Positions 1 through 9,217 of a DNA stretch of 64,000 nucleotides are shown piece after piece. Positions within the stretch are counted from its first letter, which is position 1. Every line of letters starts with the position of its first letter. The translations under genes were made by a program, and so were the position numbers. The DNA comes from Nocardioides aquaticus (lineage in GTDB: Bacteria; Actinomycetota; Actinomycetes; Propionibacteriales; Nocardioidaceae): NCBI RefSeq assembly GCF_018459925.1, contig NZ_CP075371.1:806001-870000 (forward strand), read 5' to 3'. The notes beneath the pieces were generated by a model. It made no database searches. It saw only the letters and a list, made by a program, of their open reading frames with translations, and had not been told where the DNA came from.

Positions 1-362
1 CACGGATCGAGTTCCTCGGTCAGGTCAACGACCCGCATGTCCTCGAGGAGCTCTACCGGCGTGCGTCCGTCTTTGTCTTCCCGTCCTTCTACGAGGCCTC
101 TCCGTTGCCGCCGGTCGAGGCGATGAGCGCCGGCACGCCGGTGGTCGCCTCGGACATCCCCAGCCTGCGCGAGCGTTGCGGAGACGCTGTGACCTACGTG
201 GAGCCGCACGACATCGACGGCTTCGTCAACGAGATCGGGGCACTCCTGGACGACCCCGCGCTACGGGACTCGATGGCGGAGCGCGGCCGGGCCAGGGCCG
301 CGGCCTACTCGTGGCGGGCGCAGACAGAGCGGCTCGTCGAGCTGTTGGGGGTCGAGCAGTGA
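1..362 (+). CDS. Glycosyltransferase family 4 (GT-B), 3' part only
   Basis: Only the last ~119 codons are present; the gene enters from the left edge and reads from base 3. The C-terminal GT-B nucleotide-sugar-binding half is visible: a Gly-Gln-Val segment, the strand VFVFPSFYEAS, and an E-x7-E motif (EASPLPPVE) followed by AMSAGTPVVASD, all typical of GT4 retaining transferases. It ends with a helix-rich tail. The stop overlaps the GTG start of the next glycosyltransferase, so the two are probably co-transcribed. It likely adds one sugar during assembly of the polysaccharide repeat unit at the cytoplasmic membrane. The sugar donor cannot be read from this fragment. Confidence 0.88.
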   Translation, partial: RIEFLGQVNDPHVLEELYRRASVFVFPSFYEASPLPPVEAMSAGTPVVASDIPSLRERCGDAVTYVEPHDIDGFVNEIGALLDDPALRDSMAERGRARAAAYSWRAQTERLVELLGVEQ

Positions 363-2539
363 GGGTTGTCGCCTGGCCGGCGCGTAAGAACGCCGACACC
401 AACCCGTACCAACGGCTCTTGTATGACGCTGTTGCTGCCAGCGGAACCGAGGTGGAGGAATTCTGCCCGAACGCCCTCATGCGGGTCAGGCGGGGAGACG
501 TCCTGCACCTGCACTGGCCAGACGTCTACCTCGCGGCCGGGGAGGGGTGGCGCTTCTGGCAACGCCTCGCCAAGCTTCGCGGCGCAGTAGTGCTGGCACA
601 GGCGCGGGGAGCTCGGGTCGTGTGGACCGCACACAATCTGCGGCGGCCGACGCAGCGCAACGCGGCGAAGCTGGAGAAATTCTTCTGGCCGTGGTTCCTG
701 CGCTCTTTGGATGGCGTGATCTTCATGACCGAGGGTTCGAGGCACCGAGCGCTTGCCACGGAGAAGGACCTACGCGACACCCCGACGATCGTCATCCCCC
801 ACGGCCACTACCGCGAGGTCGCAGCAAAACACGCGGATAACGAGACGAGGCGGCCGAGAGTCGACGGCGATGAGGCGCTGACTGCCTTGTTCTTCGGCAG
901 TGTCGCGGCCTACAAGGGAGTCCACCGCCTCGTAGGCGCATTCGACGGTGTCAGGGGCCACCCCCGGCTGAGAGTGCTCGGCGCTCACAGCAGCCAGGCT
1001 CCGGACGTCGCGCTACAACCCATCCTCGCCTCGCTGGCGTCCGACGTGCGGGACCGGATCGAGGTCCGGGACGTATTCCTTGCCGAGGCCGCCCTTGTCG
1101 ACGCCGTGCGCCGTGCCGACCTTGTCGTGCTGCCGTACGACGAGGTCGACAACTCGGGGTCGGCCCTCTTCGCCTTGTCCGTTGGACGTCCCATCCTCGT
1201 CTCGGACGTAGCCCCCTTCCGTGAACTGCGTCAGCTGGTCGGTGACGAGTGGGTCTGGATCTATGAGGGCGCCCTGACAGCCGCGGTGCTCGAGGTCTCG
1301 CTCGAACGGGCCCGTTCTTTGCGGGATTCGAAGGCTGTGCCGGACCTTGCAGCCCTGGACTGGGACACGCTAGGTCGAGCTACCACCGACTTCTATCGCC
1401 GAACGGTCGACCGCCGAGGTGAGACCTCGGACGCCCCCCGCCGTGTTCGGATCGTGCACGAGACCAACCCGACCAAGTACTTCCCTGCGCTGCTCGACCT
1501 GGCAGAGCAGGGCCGGATCGACATCGTGGGCCTTCACCGTTACAGCGTCGTCAAGGAATGGCTGCGCGCAGGTCTGAAGGACCGCACGCCGTGGTGGACG
1601 AGAACGCGTCACGCACTCGGCGACGCCTGGTTCCGGCTGCAGGTCCCGTTCGTGTCGGGCGAGACGATCGTGCTCGGGTTCGCGCCCTGGGATTGGCGGC
1701 TGCTCGTCTACCGCCAGCTCGCCCGGCGGAACCGGATCATCCTGCACACTTCGTGGCCGGATTGGGCCGATCACCATGTCCCGCGTAGCGGGGGTCCACT
1801 GCTCGGCTTGCGTAAGAGGGCGTGGGTGGGATTCCTTGCAGATTCCGCGGTCACGGTCGTCTGCGTGATGCCCCAGATCCGCGACGAGCTTGCGGAGCGT
1901 TTTGGAGCGGCAGCGACCGTGATCCCCCATGCTGTGCCGGACGTGTTCTTCGACCAAGATCCGACACGCGACGATGTGGGTCCTTTACGGCTTCTGTACG
2001 TCGGTGAGCTGTCGGACAAGAAAGGAATTCCGCAGCTGCTCGCGCTTGCACGCGACGTGGCAGCGGAGGGCGTGACCCTCACCCTGGTGGGCGACGGGCC
2101 GCTACGCGGTGCATGCGAGAAGGCTTCGCAGGAGGTCCCTTCGATCGTCGTCCACGGCCCTGAGCGGGATCGGAAACGGCTCGCCGGGATGTTCGGCGAG
2201 CACCACGTCCTGATGCTCCTGTCGCAGCGCGAGGGATCGTGGCAGGAGCTGTTCGGCATCGTCGTGGTCGAGGCGGTGGCAGCCGGCGCGGTTGTCGTCG
2301 CCACTGATCACATCGGCCCCAGCGCTCTTCTTGGGGGCTGGACACCGGAGACGTTGGTCGACGAGCGGTCGGTCCGCTGCGCGGCGCGGCTGGTTCGGAC
2401 CCTTGCCAACGACCGTGCCCTCGTCGCGCGGTTGGCAGCGCGACAACGACCTGCGGCGGACCCGTTCCGCATGTCCGCCATAACTCACGCATGGCTGCGA
2501 GCGCTGAACGCAGGACGGGATCCGGAGGGACAGGCGTGA
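359..2539 (+). CDS. Two-domain glycosyltransferase (tandem GT4-like domains)
   Basis: About 726 aa from a GTG that overlaps the preceding stop (TGA at 360-362). Residues 1-355 form one GT-B unit: HLHWPD near residue 50, a C-terminal-domain strand ALFFGSVAAYKG near 175, and SALFALSVGRPILVSD near 265. Residues ~362-726 form a second unit that begins RIVHETNPTKYF, has LLYVGELSDKKG near 541 and an E-rich GIVVVEAVAAGAVVVATD near 635. Most GT4 enzymes have ~380 aa, so this is a natural fusion or tandem pair that may add two successive sugars. The N-terminal unit resembles AceK/GumI-type mannosyl- or glucosyltransferases by its WPARKN and HLHWPD motifs (family memory, not a search). The polymerase-like gene starts 4 bp before its end. 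Confidence 0.85.
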   Translation: MRVVAWPARKNADTNPYQRLLYDAVAASGTEVEEFCPNALMRVRRGDVLHLHWPDVYLAAGEGWRFWQRLAKLRGAVVLAQARGARVVWTAHNLRRPTQRNAAKLEKFFWPWFLRSLDGVIFMTEGSRHRALATEKDLRDTPTIVIPHGHYREVAAKHADNETRRPRVDGDEALTALFFGSVAAYKGVHRLVGAFDGVRGHPRLRVLGAHSSQAPDVALQPILASLASDVRDRIEVRDVFLAEAALVDAVRRADLVVLPYDEVDNSGSALFALSVGRPILVSDVAPFRELRQLVGDEWVWIYEGALTAAVLEVSLERARSLRDSKAVPDLAALDWDTLGRATTDFYRRTVDRRGETSDAPRRVRIVHETNPTKYFPALLDLAEQGRIDIVGLHRYSVVKEWLRAGLKDRTPWWTRTRHALGDAWFRLQVPFVSGETIVLGFAPWDWRLLVYRQLARRNRIILHTSWPDWADHHVPRSGGPLLGLRKRAWVGFLADSAVTVVCVMPQIRDELAERFGAAATVIPHAVPDVFFDQDPTRDDVGPLRLLYVGELSDKKGIPQLLALARDVAAEGVTLTLVGDGPLRGACEKASQEVPSIVVHGPERDRKRLAGMFGEHHVLMLLSQREGSWQELFGIVVVEAVAAGAVVVATDHIGPSALLGGWTPETLVDERSVRCAARLVRTLANDRALVARLAARQRPAADPFRMSAITHAWLRALNAGRDPEGQA

Positions 2540-3991
2540 GTCTCTCCAAGATGCTCTTGATTTCCGCTTTCGCGGCGATGTTGGCCACTGTGACGGTCGC
2601 CGGGACTGCTAACGGTCCCACCGGGGTCGACGTGGCCAAGGCGTGTTATCTACTGGGCGCCGGGTTCTACTTCACCCACTGCGTGGTGGACAGCCGCCGC
2701 GGGGGGTGTCTATCATGGTGGGTTTCTACTTCCTGTTCCTGGTGGCGGTGCCGGCGTACGTGCAGATCGACCGGGGCATCTACCCGTTCTATGCCCGTTA
2801 CACAGTCGCCCAGCTCGCCACCGGCCTCGTTGTCGTGGCACTGGCACACGGGGCATTGATCGCTGGTCAGGCGATGAGCGGCTCGGTTCGCAGAACGGGT
2901 GCAATGGCCAGGACACAGCCTTGCAACGGCAACCCGGCATCGGTCCGGCTGAGCCGGAACTTCGCGGCGGTGATGTTGGCCGCCAGCGTGCTGCTGGCCG
3001 TCTACGTCGGACCGGAGACGCTGTTCTTGAACCGGTCTGAGCGAGGCGGTCTCGAGCAGCAGGGGATTGACATCCAGCTCCTGTACATAGGCCGGTCGAC
3101 CAGTCTGGTGGCATTGTGCGTGTGCGTCCTCATGCTTCGCCGTGCCGGGAGCGGTCAGCGGGTCCGAGGTGTCGTGGAATTGAGTATTCTTGCGGTACCT
3201 ACCTTCCTTGTCCTCAACTTTCCTCAAGGTTTGTCCCGTTTCCAGCTGCTTGGCTCCGCGCTTGCGATTGCGGTCCTTTGTACCTCGGTCTTTCGGACGT
3301 CGCGCAAGGCGGCCTTCGCGCTGGGTGCGCCTTTCTTCCTCTTTATCTTCTTCCCGTTGATCAAGGCGATCGGCACCGGCGGTGAAGTGGACCTGTCTGA
3401 CGCGATGTCTCGGGACATCGGCGCTTACCTCCTGCGCGTCGACTTCGATAGCTTCAAGCAAATAGTCGACACCACCATCTATGCGGACACCGGCCCGCTC
3501 CGGCTCGGGATGAACTTCTTGGGCGCACTTCTCTTCTGGGTGCCCCGTTCGCTCTGGCAGAGCAAACCAGTGGATTCGGGAGAAATTGTCTCGACCTCAC
3601 TCGGATACCCGTTCACCAACGTGTCGTCGCCGCTCCCGGCCGAGGCGTTGATCAGCTTCGGCTTGGTAGGGGTTTTAGTGGTCTTCCTACTCGTGGGAAT
3701 GGCCGTCAGCAGCATCGAACGCAGCGCGATGCTCGTCGAGCGGGTGGGCGGTCACGAACTGATTCTCTATGCAATCACCACGGGTTTTGTCACGATCATC
3801 CTTCGGGGGCCCTCAACGGAGTCGCGCCGATCTTCGGTGCGGGTTTTGTCGCCTACGGTGGACTTGCCTACCTGGCCCGCCGCCGGTGTCGATCCGACGG
3901 GCGAGGAGCGTCGGGGAGGTCCCCTCGAGGCGTCCGCGCGGAGCCTCCCATCAAACCCGGTGCAGCGACCCAGCGAGACGTTGCCTCATGA
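2536..3991 (+). pseudogene. Wzy-like polysaccharide polymerase, broken by two apparent -1 frameshifts
   Basis: The GTG start (2536) overlaps the previous gene and the TGA (3989-3991) overlaps the ATG of the next, so the ends are well fixed. The product would be ~485 aa with about eleven hydrophobic helices and a large loop between the late helices, as in O-antigen/EPS polymerases of the Wzy class. The reading frame changes twice: after the G6 run at 2701-2706 and after the G5 run at 3805-3809. Adding one G at each site restores one continuous frame from start to stop (segments in frames 1, 3 and 2). This is either a genuine double mutation or an undercalled homopolymer; codon use stays coding-like throughout, which favours an error or a very recent event. 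The polymerase assignment rests on topology and neighbours, not on a catalytic motif. Confidence 0.7.
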
Positions 3992-4890
3992 CTCTCGACT
4001 TCATGATCCTGGGCGCACAGAAGGCGGCGACGTCATCTCTCCATCAAGCGCTGCGTGTCAGACCGGGGATTTCGATGCCAGTCGGCGAGAGCGCCTTCTT
4101 CGAGGACCCAGATTTCGCCAGCCGACCGTGGACCCGTTTTCGAGAGAAGGCCGGGAACCAGACCAAGCTAGGCATCAAGCGGCCCGACAGTCTGTGTCGC
4201 AACGACATTCGGGAGCGCATCTGTTCGACCCACCCCTCTGCACGCTTCATCGTTGTTCTCCGGGAGCCGGTCAGTCGTGCCGTCTCGGCCTACTTCCACC
4301 TTGCTCGGCATGGACACATCAGGGCGGAGGGACTCGACAAGGCAATCCACCGGGGTCTGGCAGACCACCGTGAAGGGCTGAGAACACCGGCGTCATCACT
4401 CGTCGAGTTCGGCTTGTACGGCTCGAGCCTGGAGGTATGGATGCAGCGTTATCCAGAGCGCAATTTCCTGGTGCTAGGGCAAACTGAGGTCGCCGACGAC
4501 CTGCCGGGAGTCTTGTCTAGGTGCAGCACCCTGATAGGGACGCCAGACATCGCTGCCGACGCGCGAGGTGCTGGTCGGGACGAGAACGTGGGGTCGTACG
4601 ATCCGCGCACGTTCCGAATGCACCGTTGGGGCCAGCTGGCAAGGACACGGCCGCTCGCCGGCACTGATCGGCGGGTTCCGAGGGACGCACCAGCCCTTCG
4701 CTTCGCGGGTCATGGCCTTGTCGTGCTGGCGAAGGGACTCTCACGTACCGGTCTACCTCCGCCCGACCTGAGCCCTCGGATCAGAGAGGAACTGGTGGAC
4801 CTGTACGCAGCGGACCTCCCCAGGCTCCAGGGCCTCGTTCCGCCGGATGCCGTCTATTGGGCTACTTCCCCAGGCAACGAGGGACCATGA
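3988..4890 (+). CDS. PAPS-dependent sulfotransferase
   Basis: About 300 aa, ATG overlapping the upstream stop. The N-terminus has the 5'-phosphosulfate-binding loop GAQKAATSS (residues ~9-17) directly after the first strand. The 3'-phosphate-binding segment RFIVVLREPVSRAVSAYFH lies near residues 85-103, with the expected Arg and Ser. These are the two diagnostic PAPS-contact motifs of the Sulfotransfer_1 / heparan-sulfate sulfotransferase fold. It should move sulfate from PAPS to a hydroxyl (or amine) of a glycan. The position between polymerase and flippase genes, together with cysDN and an APS kinase in the same window, implies the acceptor is the polysaccharide made here. The acceptor position is not predictable. 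Confidence 0.88.
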   Translation: MTLDFMILGAQKAATSSLHQALRVRPGISMPVGESAFFEDPDFASRPWTRFREKAGNQTKLGIKRPDSLCRNDIRERICSTHPSARFIVVLREPVSRAVSAYFHLARHGHIRAEGLDKAIHRGLADHREGLRTPASSLVEFGLYGSSLEVWMQRYPERNFLVLGQTEVADDLPGVLSRCSTLIGTPDIAADARGAGRDENVGSYDPRTFRMHRWGQLARTRPLAGTDRRVPRDAPALRFAGHGLVVLAKGLSRTGLPPPDLSPRIREELVDLYAADLPRLQGLVPPDAVYWATSPGNEGP

Positions 4891-5648
4891 AGGAGCAGCT
4901 CAAGGAGGGAGTGCGTCCTTGGTACGCGTGGACCCGCCGTCAGGCAAGGTCCGGTGTGCACGCTGTGCGTGCCAAGCGGAACTCGAGGCCCACCGTGGTG
5001 CATCACGGGATCCAGCGCTCCGGGACAAACTATGCGTGCGCACTGCTGGAGCAGAGTGGCTACTTCGTGCTGAATCGGGTCGACCCCCGGCGGGATGATC
5101 CTCGGCACAAACACTTCCGGTGGCAGCCGGACAAGTCGACCATCTCGATGGATGTGTCTTTCCGCAACAGCACGGTGGTGGGTTCGGTCGCCGAACTGAA
5201 CGCCGCAGCCGGATGGCCGCCCGAGCAGCACCACTTTCTGGTGTTCAAGACTCCTGACGAGTGGCTGATGAGTATCGAGCGGTGGGCCGTCGCCTCTGGC
5301 TGGATAGGTCGTGGTGTCGATGATGCTGATCTCGACGCTGCCCGACGCCGTTGGCTCATCGAGTGGGACGCCTACCACTCGACGTGGTTCGGACTTGCTG
5401 TACAGAACCCAGACCGCATTCTGACCGTTGCGTACCAAGACTTGATATCGGAGCCGCAGAGGAACTTGGACTTACTGCACTCGATGACCGGAGCGCGAGA
5501 CGTGCTGCCCCTTCTCAATAAGGGACAGGTGGGTCGAGTCGCTCACTCCCATGGCCGACGACCGTCGGGTCGGGCGTCGGAGGAACAGAGGGTGCTGGTG
5601 TCGGAACTCGTGACGTGCGACTGGCGTTCGTTCCTTCGCCCGTCATGA
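4887..5648 (+). CDS. Second sulfotransferase-like protein
   Basis: About 253 aa, ATG within an ATGA overlap with the preceding sulfotransferase. It has a basic N-terminus, then TVVHHGIQRSGTNYACALL (residues ~38-56), a Gly-x-x-Arg-Ser-Gly-Thr-Asn loop that occupies the place of the sulfotransferase P-loop. A region HHFLVFKTPDEWLMSIERW near residue 125 matches the second (3'-phosphate) strand-helix, though the canonical R-x-P-x-x-R-x-x-S is not clear. It is shorter and more divergent than its neighbour. Most likely a second glycan sulfotransferase acting on the same polymer; kinase-like P-loop activity is a less likely alternative. Confidence 0.7.
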   Translation: MKEQLKEGVRPWYAWTRRQARSGVHAVRAKRNSRPTVVHHGIQRSGTNYACALLEQSGYFVLNRVDPRRDDPRHKHFRWQPDKSTISMDVSFRNSTVVGSVAELNAAAGWPPEQHHFLVFKTPDEWLMSIERWAVASGWIGRGVDDADLDAARRRWLIEWDAYHSTWFGLAVQNPDRILTVAYQDLISEPQRNLDLLHSMTGARDVLPLLNKGQVGRVAHSHGRRPSGRASEEQRVLVSELVTCDWRSFLRPS

Positions 5649-5720
5649 AGGCCACCCTGTGGAGTGAACAATCTGGTCCTCTACTGCGCATCCACCCGTT
5701 TTCCGGACAGGGAGCGTCTC

Positions 5721-7064
5721 GTGGCTGAGAACAGGTCCGTCGGCCCCAGTCGGCGACAGTTCTCGACAGTGTTCATGTGGCGTGCGGTCGCCATGGCGGC
5801 CACCGTGCTGCAGTCGATAGTCCTGGCGCGTGTGCTCGGGGCAGAGGTGTTCGGCGGGTTCTCGTTCGCGATCTCCACCATCTCCATCGTCGCGTTGCTG
5901 GTGAGCCTTGGACTCGATCAGCTCTTCATGCGCGACCTCTCGGCGGTGGACCCCGATCGTGCGGAGGGCCGGGAGAGGGTGGTGGGAGTGCTCGCCCTGT
6001 CCGCGACCGTGGTCGCTCCCGGGTGCGTGTTCGTCGCCGCCGTCGGAGTCGCGCTTCTCGTCATGAGCTCCGAACCGACGAGGGACGCAAACCCGTACAT
6101 CTACCCGCTCGTTGTCGTGCTCGTGACACTGCCGATCCTCATGCTGCGAAAGTTCGCCGAGGCAGGCATCCTTGCAGTCAAACGGCCGGTGCTGTCGTTC
6201 GTCGGCAGCAACCTGATCTTCCCAACCATGATCAGTGTCGGCGTTGTGCTCGCCGAGAGGTTCGTCCGGGTCGGACCCCTCACGATATCCGCCGTGTACG
6301 CCGTCGCGCTCTTTGCGTCGGCAGCGTTCGCGGTCCTCGTCCTGCGACCAGAACTTGTGCGACGTCTCAGAGCGGGGCGTGGGCCCGTGCTGAGCAGGGT
6401 GCCGTTGCGCAGTACTTTGCGGACATCGGCGTCGTTGGCGCTGGTGGGCTCAGGGTTCCTCATCAGCCAGAACCTGGACGTGATCCTCACCGGCGTCTTC
6501 GCGACACCTGGCGACGTGGCAACGGTTCGCATCGTCTCCAGACTGGGTGAGATGATCGCGATCTTCCGAGTCATCACATTGCTGCAGTACAAGCCCTACC
6601 TAGCGAAGGCTGGGATGGCCGGGGACTGGCCCACACTTGAGCGCTTGATGGCCAAGATGACACGTACGTACGTGCTCACTGGCGCACCGCTCATGGTCGT
6701 CGCCTTCGCACTGTCATCGCAGATCCTCTCGCTCTGGGGTCCAGACTTCGCGGAAAGTGAGTGGACGTTTCGGGTCTACATGCTCGGCGTGTTCGTGATG
6801 CTTCTCGGTGGTCCGGCTGCGACTGCCCTGTCGTTGTCGGGTCACGAGAAGTGGGCGGTGCGGTCACTCTGGACGTCCGTGGCGGTTGGCGCAGCCGGCA
6901 ACTGCATTCTCATACCGATGTACGGCGCCTTCGGATGCGCACTGGCCAGCTTGGCGTCGATGATCGTCCTGGCATGGACGTCGAATCGCTGGGCCCGGAC
7001 TCGGATGGGGGTCAACGCCACCGTGTTCACGGCGTTCAGGCGTTCCCCGCCAGCCATCAGCTAG
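5721..7064 (+). CDS. Wzx-like polysaccharide flippase (MOP/MATE fold)
   Basis: About 447 aa from the GTG at 5721, chosen because GGAG sits 6-7 bases upstream; a GTG at 5664 in the same frame would add 19 residues that look non-conserved. The protein opens with FMWRAVAMAATVLQSIVLARVLG and continues with a dozen or so hydrophobic helices, including FGGFSFAISTISIVALLVSLGLDQLF, the usual first-helices pattern of polysaccharide transporters of the MOP superfamily. It should translocate lipid-linked repeat units to the outer face of the membrane for polymerisation. It follows the two sulfotransferases and converges with the pyruvyltransferase gene. It carries no frameshift, unlike the polymerase. 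Confidence 0.85.
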   Translation: MAENRSVGPSRRQFSTVFMWRAVAMAATVLQSIVLARVLGAEVFGGFSFAISTISIVALLVSLGLDQLFMRDLSAVDPDRAEGRERVVGVLALSATVVAPGCVFVAAVGVALLVMSSEPTRDANPYIYPLVVVLVTLPILMLRKFAEAGILAVKRPVLSFVGSNLIFPTMISVGVVLAERFVRVGPLTISAVYAVALFASAAFAVLVLRPELVRRLRAGRGPVLSRVPLRSTLRTSASLALVGSGFLISQNLDVILTGVFATPGDVATVRIVSRLGEMIAIFRVITLLQYKPYLAKAGMAGDWPTLERLMAKMTRTYVLTGAPLMVVAFALSSQILSLWGPDFAESEWTFRVYMLGVFVMLLGGPAATALSLSGHEKWAVRSLWTSVAVGAAGNCILIPMYGAFGCALASLASMIVLAWTSNRWARTRMGVNATVFTAFRRSPPAIS

Positions 7065-7092
7065 CCCACCGACGGGCTGAGCGCGCCGAAGA

Positions 7093-7902
7093 CTACGGGG
7101 CGCGGTCCGTCCCGTCTCCGGTCCACAAGTCGTACGGGAAGGCCTCCAGCAGGGGCTCGACGTCGTAGTCGAGGGCTTGCACCGGCCCAGACCGCAGAGC
7201 GGCCTCGACGGATGGCTGCGGGTCGAATCGTCGGCCGGTTCCCTCGTAGTAGTCCTCATACTTGAACGCTGGCTCCGCGGTACTGACGATCGGCCGGGAC
7301 GGAATACCGAGAGCGTCTGCCACGACCAACCCGTGCAGCGAGGAGCCGACGACGAACTCGCTCGACCCGATCGTTTCGAGGCAGGTGCGGAGGGGGGCTC
7401 GCGGGTCCAGGACGGTCAGCCCTGGTGCTGTGGGGTGGGGCTGATCGTTCAGGTTCATGACCACAGTGACCCCGGAGGTACGCGGCAGGCCTAGCAGTGC
7501 AGGAAAGAGTCGCCCGAGCAGAAGCGCAGGATCGCCGAAGACAGAGGGGACCGTGTGCCCGGCTCGTCGGAGGACCGCAGCGGTTCGTGGACCCCGGACG
7601 GCGCGAACGTCTAACGGCAGGGTCGAGTAGTCGAATTCGATCTTGCCGTTGACCCCGGAGCCCCACACGGTCGCCCCGGGTCGCGCCAGATGAAGGACTG
7701 AGCCGACGCTCATCAACTGCGTGGCGCCGTTCGGAGATTCGTCCGTCGTCTGGACGTCTGCGCGATCGAGAAGAGCCGCCACAATGAGGGGACCGAGCAA
7801 ATCCCCGAAATTGTCGACAGGTCGCCGGATCGGCACCAAGCGCCACAAGCGGTTCGTGCCGATCCGGCGCGACGGGTTCCACGAGAAGACCTCGACTGAC
7901 AT
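7093..7902 (-). CDS. Polysaccharide pyruvyl transferase family protein
   Basis: About 269 aa. NFGDLLGPLIVAALL near residue 30 is the N-x-GD motif that opens polysaccharide pyruvyltransferase (PS_pyruv_trans) domains. It is followed by SVLHLARPGATVWGSGVNGK, the ...RGPRTAAVLRRAG segment near residue 105 and a late VGSSLHGLVVADALGIPSR block; the S-S-L-H-G motif is the conserved catalytic/binding region. The family transfers pyruvate from PEP to form a ketal on a terminal sugar, adding negative charge, although some members act on other sugars. It converges with the flippase gene and lies just downstream (same strand) of cysN. Confidence 0.82.
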   Translation of the reverse strand: MSVEVFSWNPSRRIGTNRLWRLVPIRRPVDNFGDLLGPLIVAALLDRADVQTTDESPNGATQLMSVGSVLHLARPGATVWGSGVNGKIEFDYSTLPLDVRAVRGPRTAAVLRRAGHTVPSVFGDPALLLGRLFPALLGLPRTSGVTVVMNLNDQPHPTAPGLTVLDPRAPLRTCLETIGSSEFVVGSSLHGLVVADALGIPSRPIVSTAEPAFKYEDYYEGTGRRFDPQPSVEAALRSGPVQALDYDVEPLLEAFPYDLWTGDGTDRAP

Positions 7903-7936
7903 GGTCGTCCAGCCCTCTCCTCCTTGGTTGTGCCGC

Positions 7937-9217
7937 TTAGAGAATCATCCCGGCGCCGACGGTGACTCCGGTGGCCTCATCGATCAGGATGAACGAGCCG
8001 GTGGTGCGGTTCTGCGAGTACGAGTCGCAGAGCAGCGGCCTGGTGGTCCGCAGCTGCACCCGACCGATCTCGTTCAGGCCGAGCTCCTTGGTGTCCTGGT
8101 CGCGGTGCAGCGTGTTGACGTCCAGGCGGTACTGGATGTCCTTGATCAGCGCCCGCGCGTTGTTGGACGTGTGCTTGATCGCCAACTTCTGGCGCGGCTG
8201 CAGCGGCTTGGTCGCCATCCAGCAGATCATCGCGTCGATGTCCTGGCTGGGCTGCGGGGCGTTCTTGACCCGGGCGATCATGTCGCCTCGCGAGACGTCG
8301 ACGTCGTCGGCCAGACGGATGGTGACCGACATCGGCGGGAACGCCTCGGCGATCTCCTTGTTGAAGAGGTCGATGCCCTCGATGGTCGACGTCATCCCGC
8401 TGGGAAGCACAACGACCTCGTCGCCGGGCTTCAGAATCCCGCCGGCGACCATGCCGCCGTACCCGCGGTAGTCGTGGTGCTCATCCGACTTCGGGCGCAC
8501 GACGTACTGCACCGGGAAGCGGACGTCGACGAGGTCGCGGTCGGAAGCGACGTGGACGTGCTCGAGGTGGTGCATCAGGGTGGGACCGGAGTACCAGTCC
8601 ATGCTCTCGGAGCGGTTGACCACGTTGTCCCCGGCCAGCGCCGAGATCGGGATGACCTCGAGGTCGGGGATATTGAGCTTGGTGGCGAACTGGGTGAACT
8701 CCTCGCGGATCTTGGTGTAGACGTCCTCGGAGAAGTCCACGAGATCCATCTTGTTCACCGCGAGCACCAGGTGGGGCACCCGGAGCAGCGACAAAATCAC
8801 CGCGTGACGGCGAGACTGCTCGGTGAGGCCCTGACGGGCATCGACGAGCACCAGGCCGAGGTCGGCGGTCGAGGCGCCGGTGACCATGTTGCGGGTGTAC
8901 TGCACGTGGCCCGGCGTGTCGGCGATGATGAACTTGCGGCTGGGCGTCGCGAAGTAGCGGTAGGCAACGTCGATCGTGATGCCCTGCTCGCGCTCGGAGC
9001 GCAGGCCGTCGGTCAGCAGTGCGAGGTCGGTGTAGTCGTAGCCCTTGCCGCGGCTGGTGGTCTCCACAGCCTCGAGCTGGTCGGCGAAGATCGACTTGGA
9101 GTCGAGCAGCAGCCGACCGATCAGGGTCGACTTGCCGTCGTCGACCGAGCCGGCCGTGGCGAAGCGCAGCAGGTCCATGTTGGTCGCGCTGATCGTCTGG
9201 GTGGTCTCGTCGGCCAT
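7937..9217 (-). CDS. cysN: Sulfate adenylyltransferase subunit 1 (GTPase)
   Basis: About 426 aa, an EF-Tu-like GTPase. G1 is AGSVDDGKSTLIGRL near residues 22-36, G3 is DTPGHVQYTRNM near 100, and G4 is NKMDL. Two beta-barrel domains follow, with no C-terminal APS kinase extension, so this is the short CysN rather than a CysNC fusion. With CysD it forms ATP sulfurylase, making adenosine 5'-phosphosulfate (APS) from sulfate and ATP, with GTP hydrolysis driving the reaction. Its ATG overlaps the cysD stop, so the pair is translationally coupled. The separate APS kinase at 16.3-18.1 kb would complete PAPS synthesis. Confidence 0.96.
   Translation of the reverse strand: MADETTQTISATNMDLLRFATAGSVDDGKSTLIGRLLLDSKSIFADQLEAVETTSRGKGYDYTDLALLTDGLRSEREQGITIDVAYRYFATPSRKFIIADTPGHVQYTRNMVTGASTADLGLVLVDARQGLTEQSRRHAVILSLLRVPHLVLAVNKMDLVDFSEDVYTKIREEFTQFATKLNIPDLEVIPISALAGDNVVNRSESMDWYSGPTLMHHLEHVHVASDRDLVDVRFPVQYVVRPKSDEHHDYRGYGGMVAGGILKPGDEVVVLPSGMTSTIEGIDLFNKEIAEAFPPMSVTIRLADDVDVSRGDMIARVKNAPQPSQDIDAMICWMATKPLQPRQKLAIKHTSNNARALIKDIQYRLDVNTLHRDQDTKELGLNEIGRVQLRTTRPLLCDSYSQNRTTGSFILIDEATGVTVGAGMIL

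Noticed and set aside
5664..5720. Upstream GTG start for the flippase gene
   Set aside because: The added 19 residues look unlike a membrane-protein N-terminus, while GGAG sits just before the GTG at 5721.
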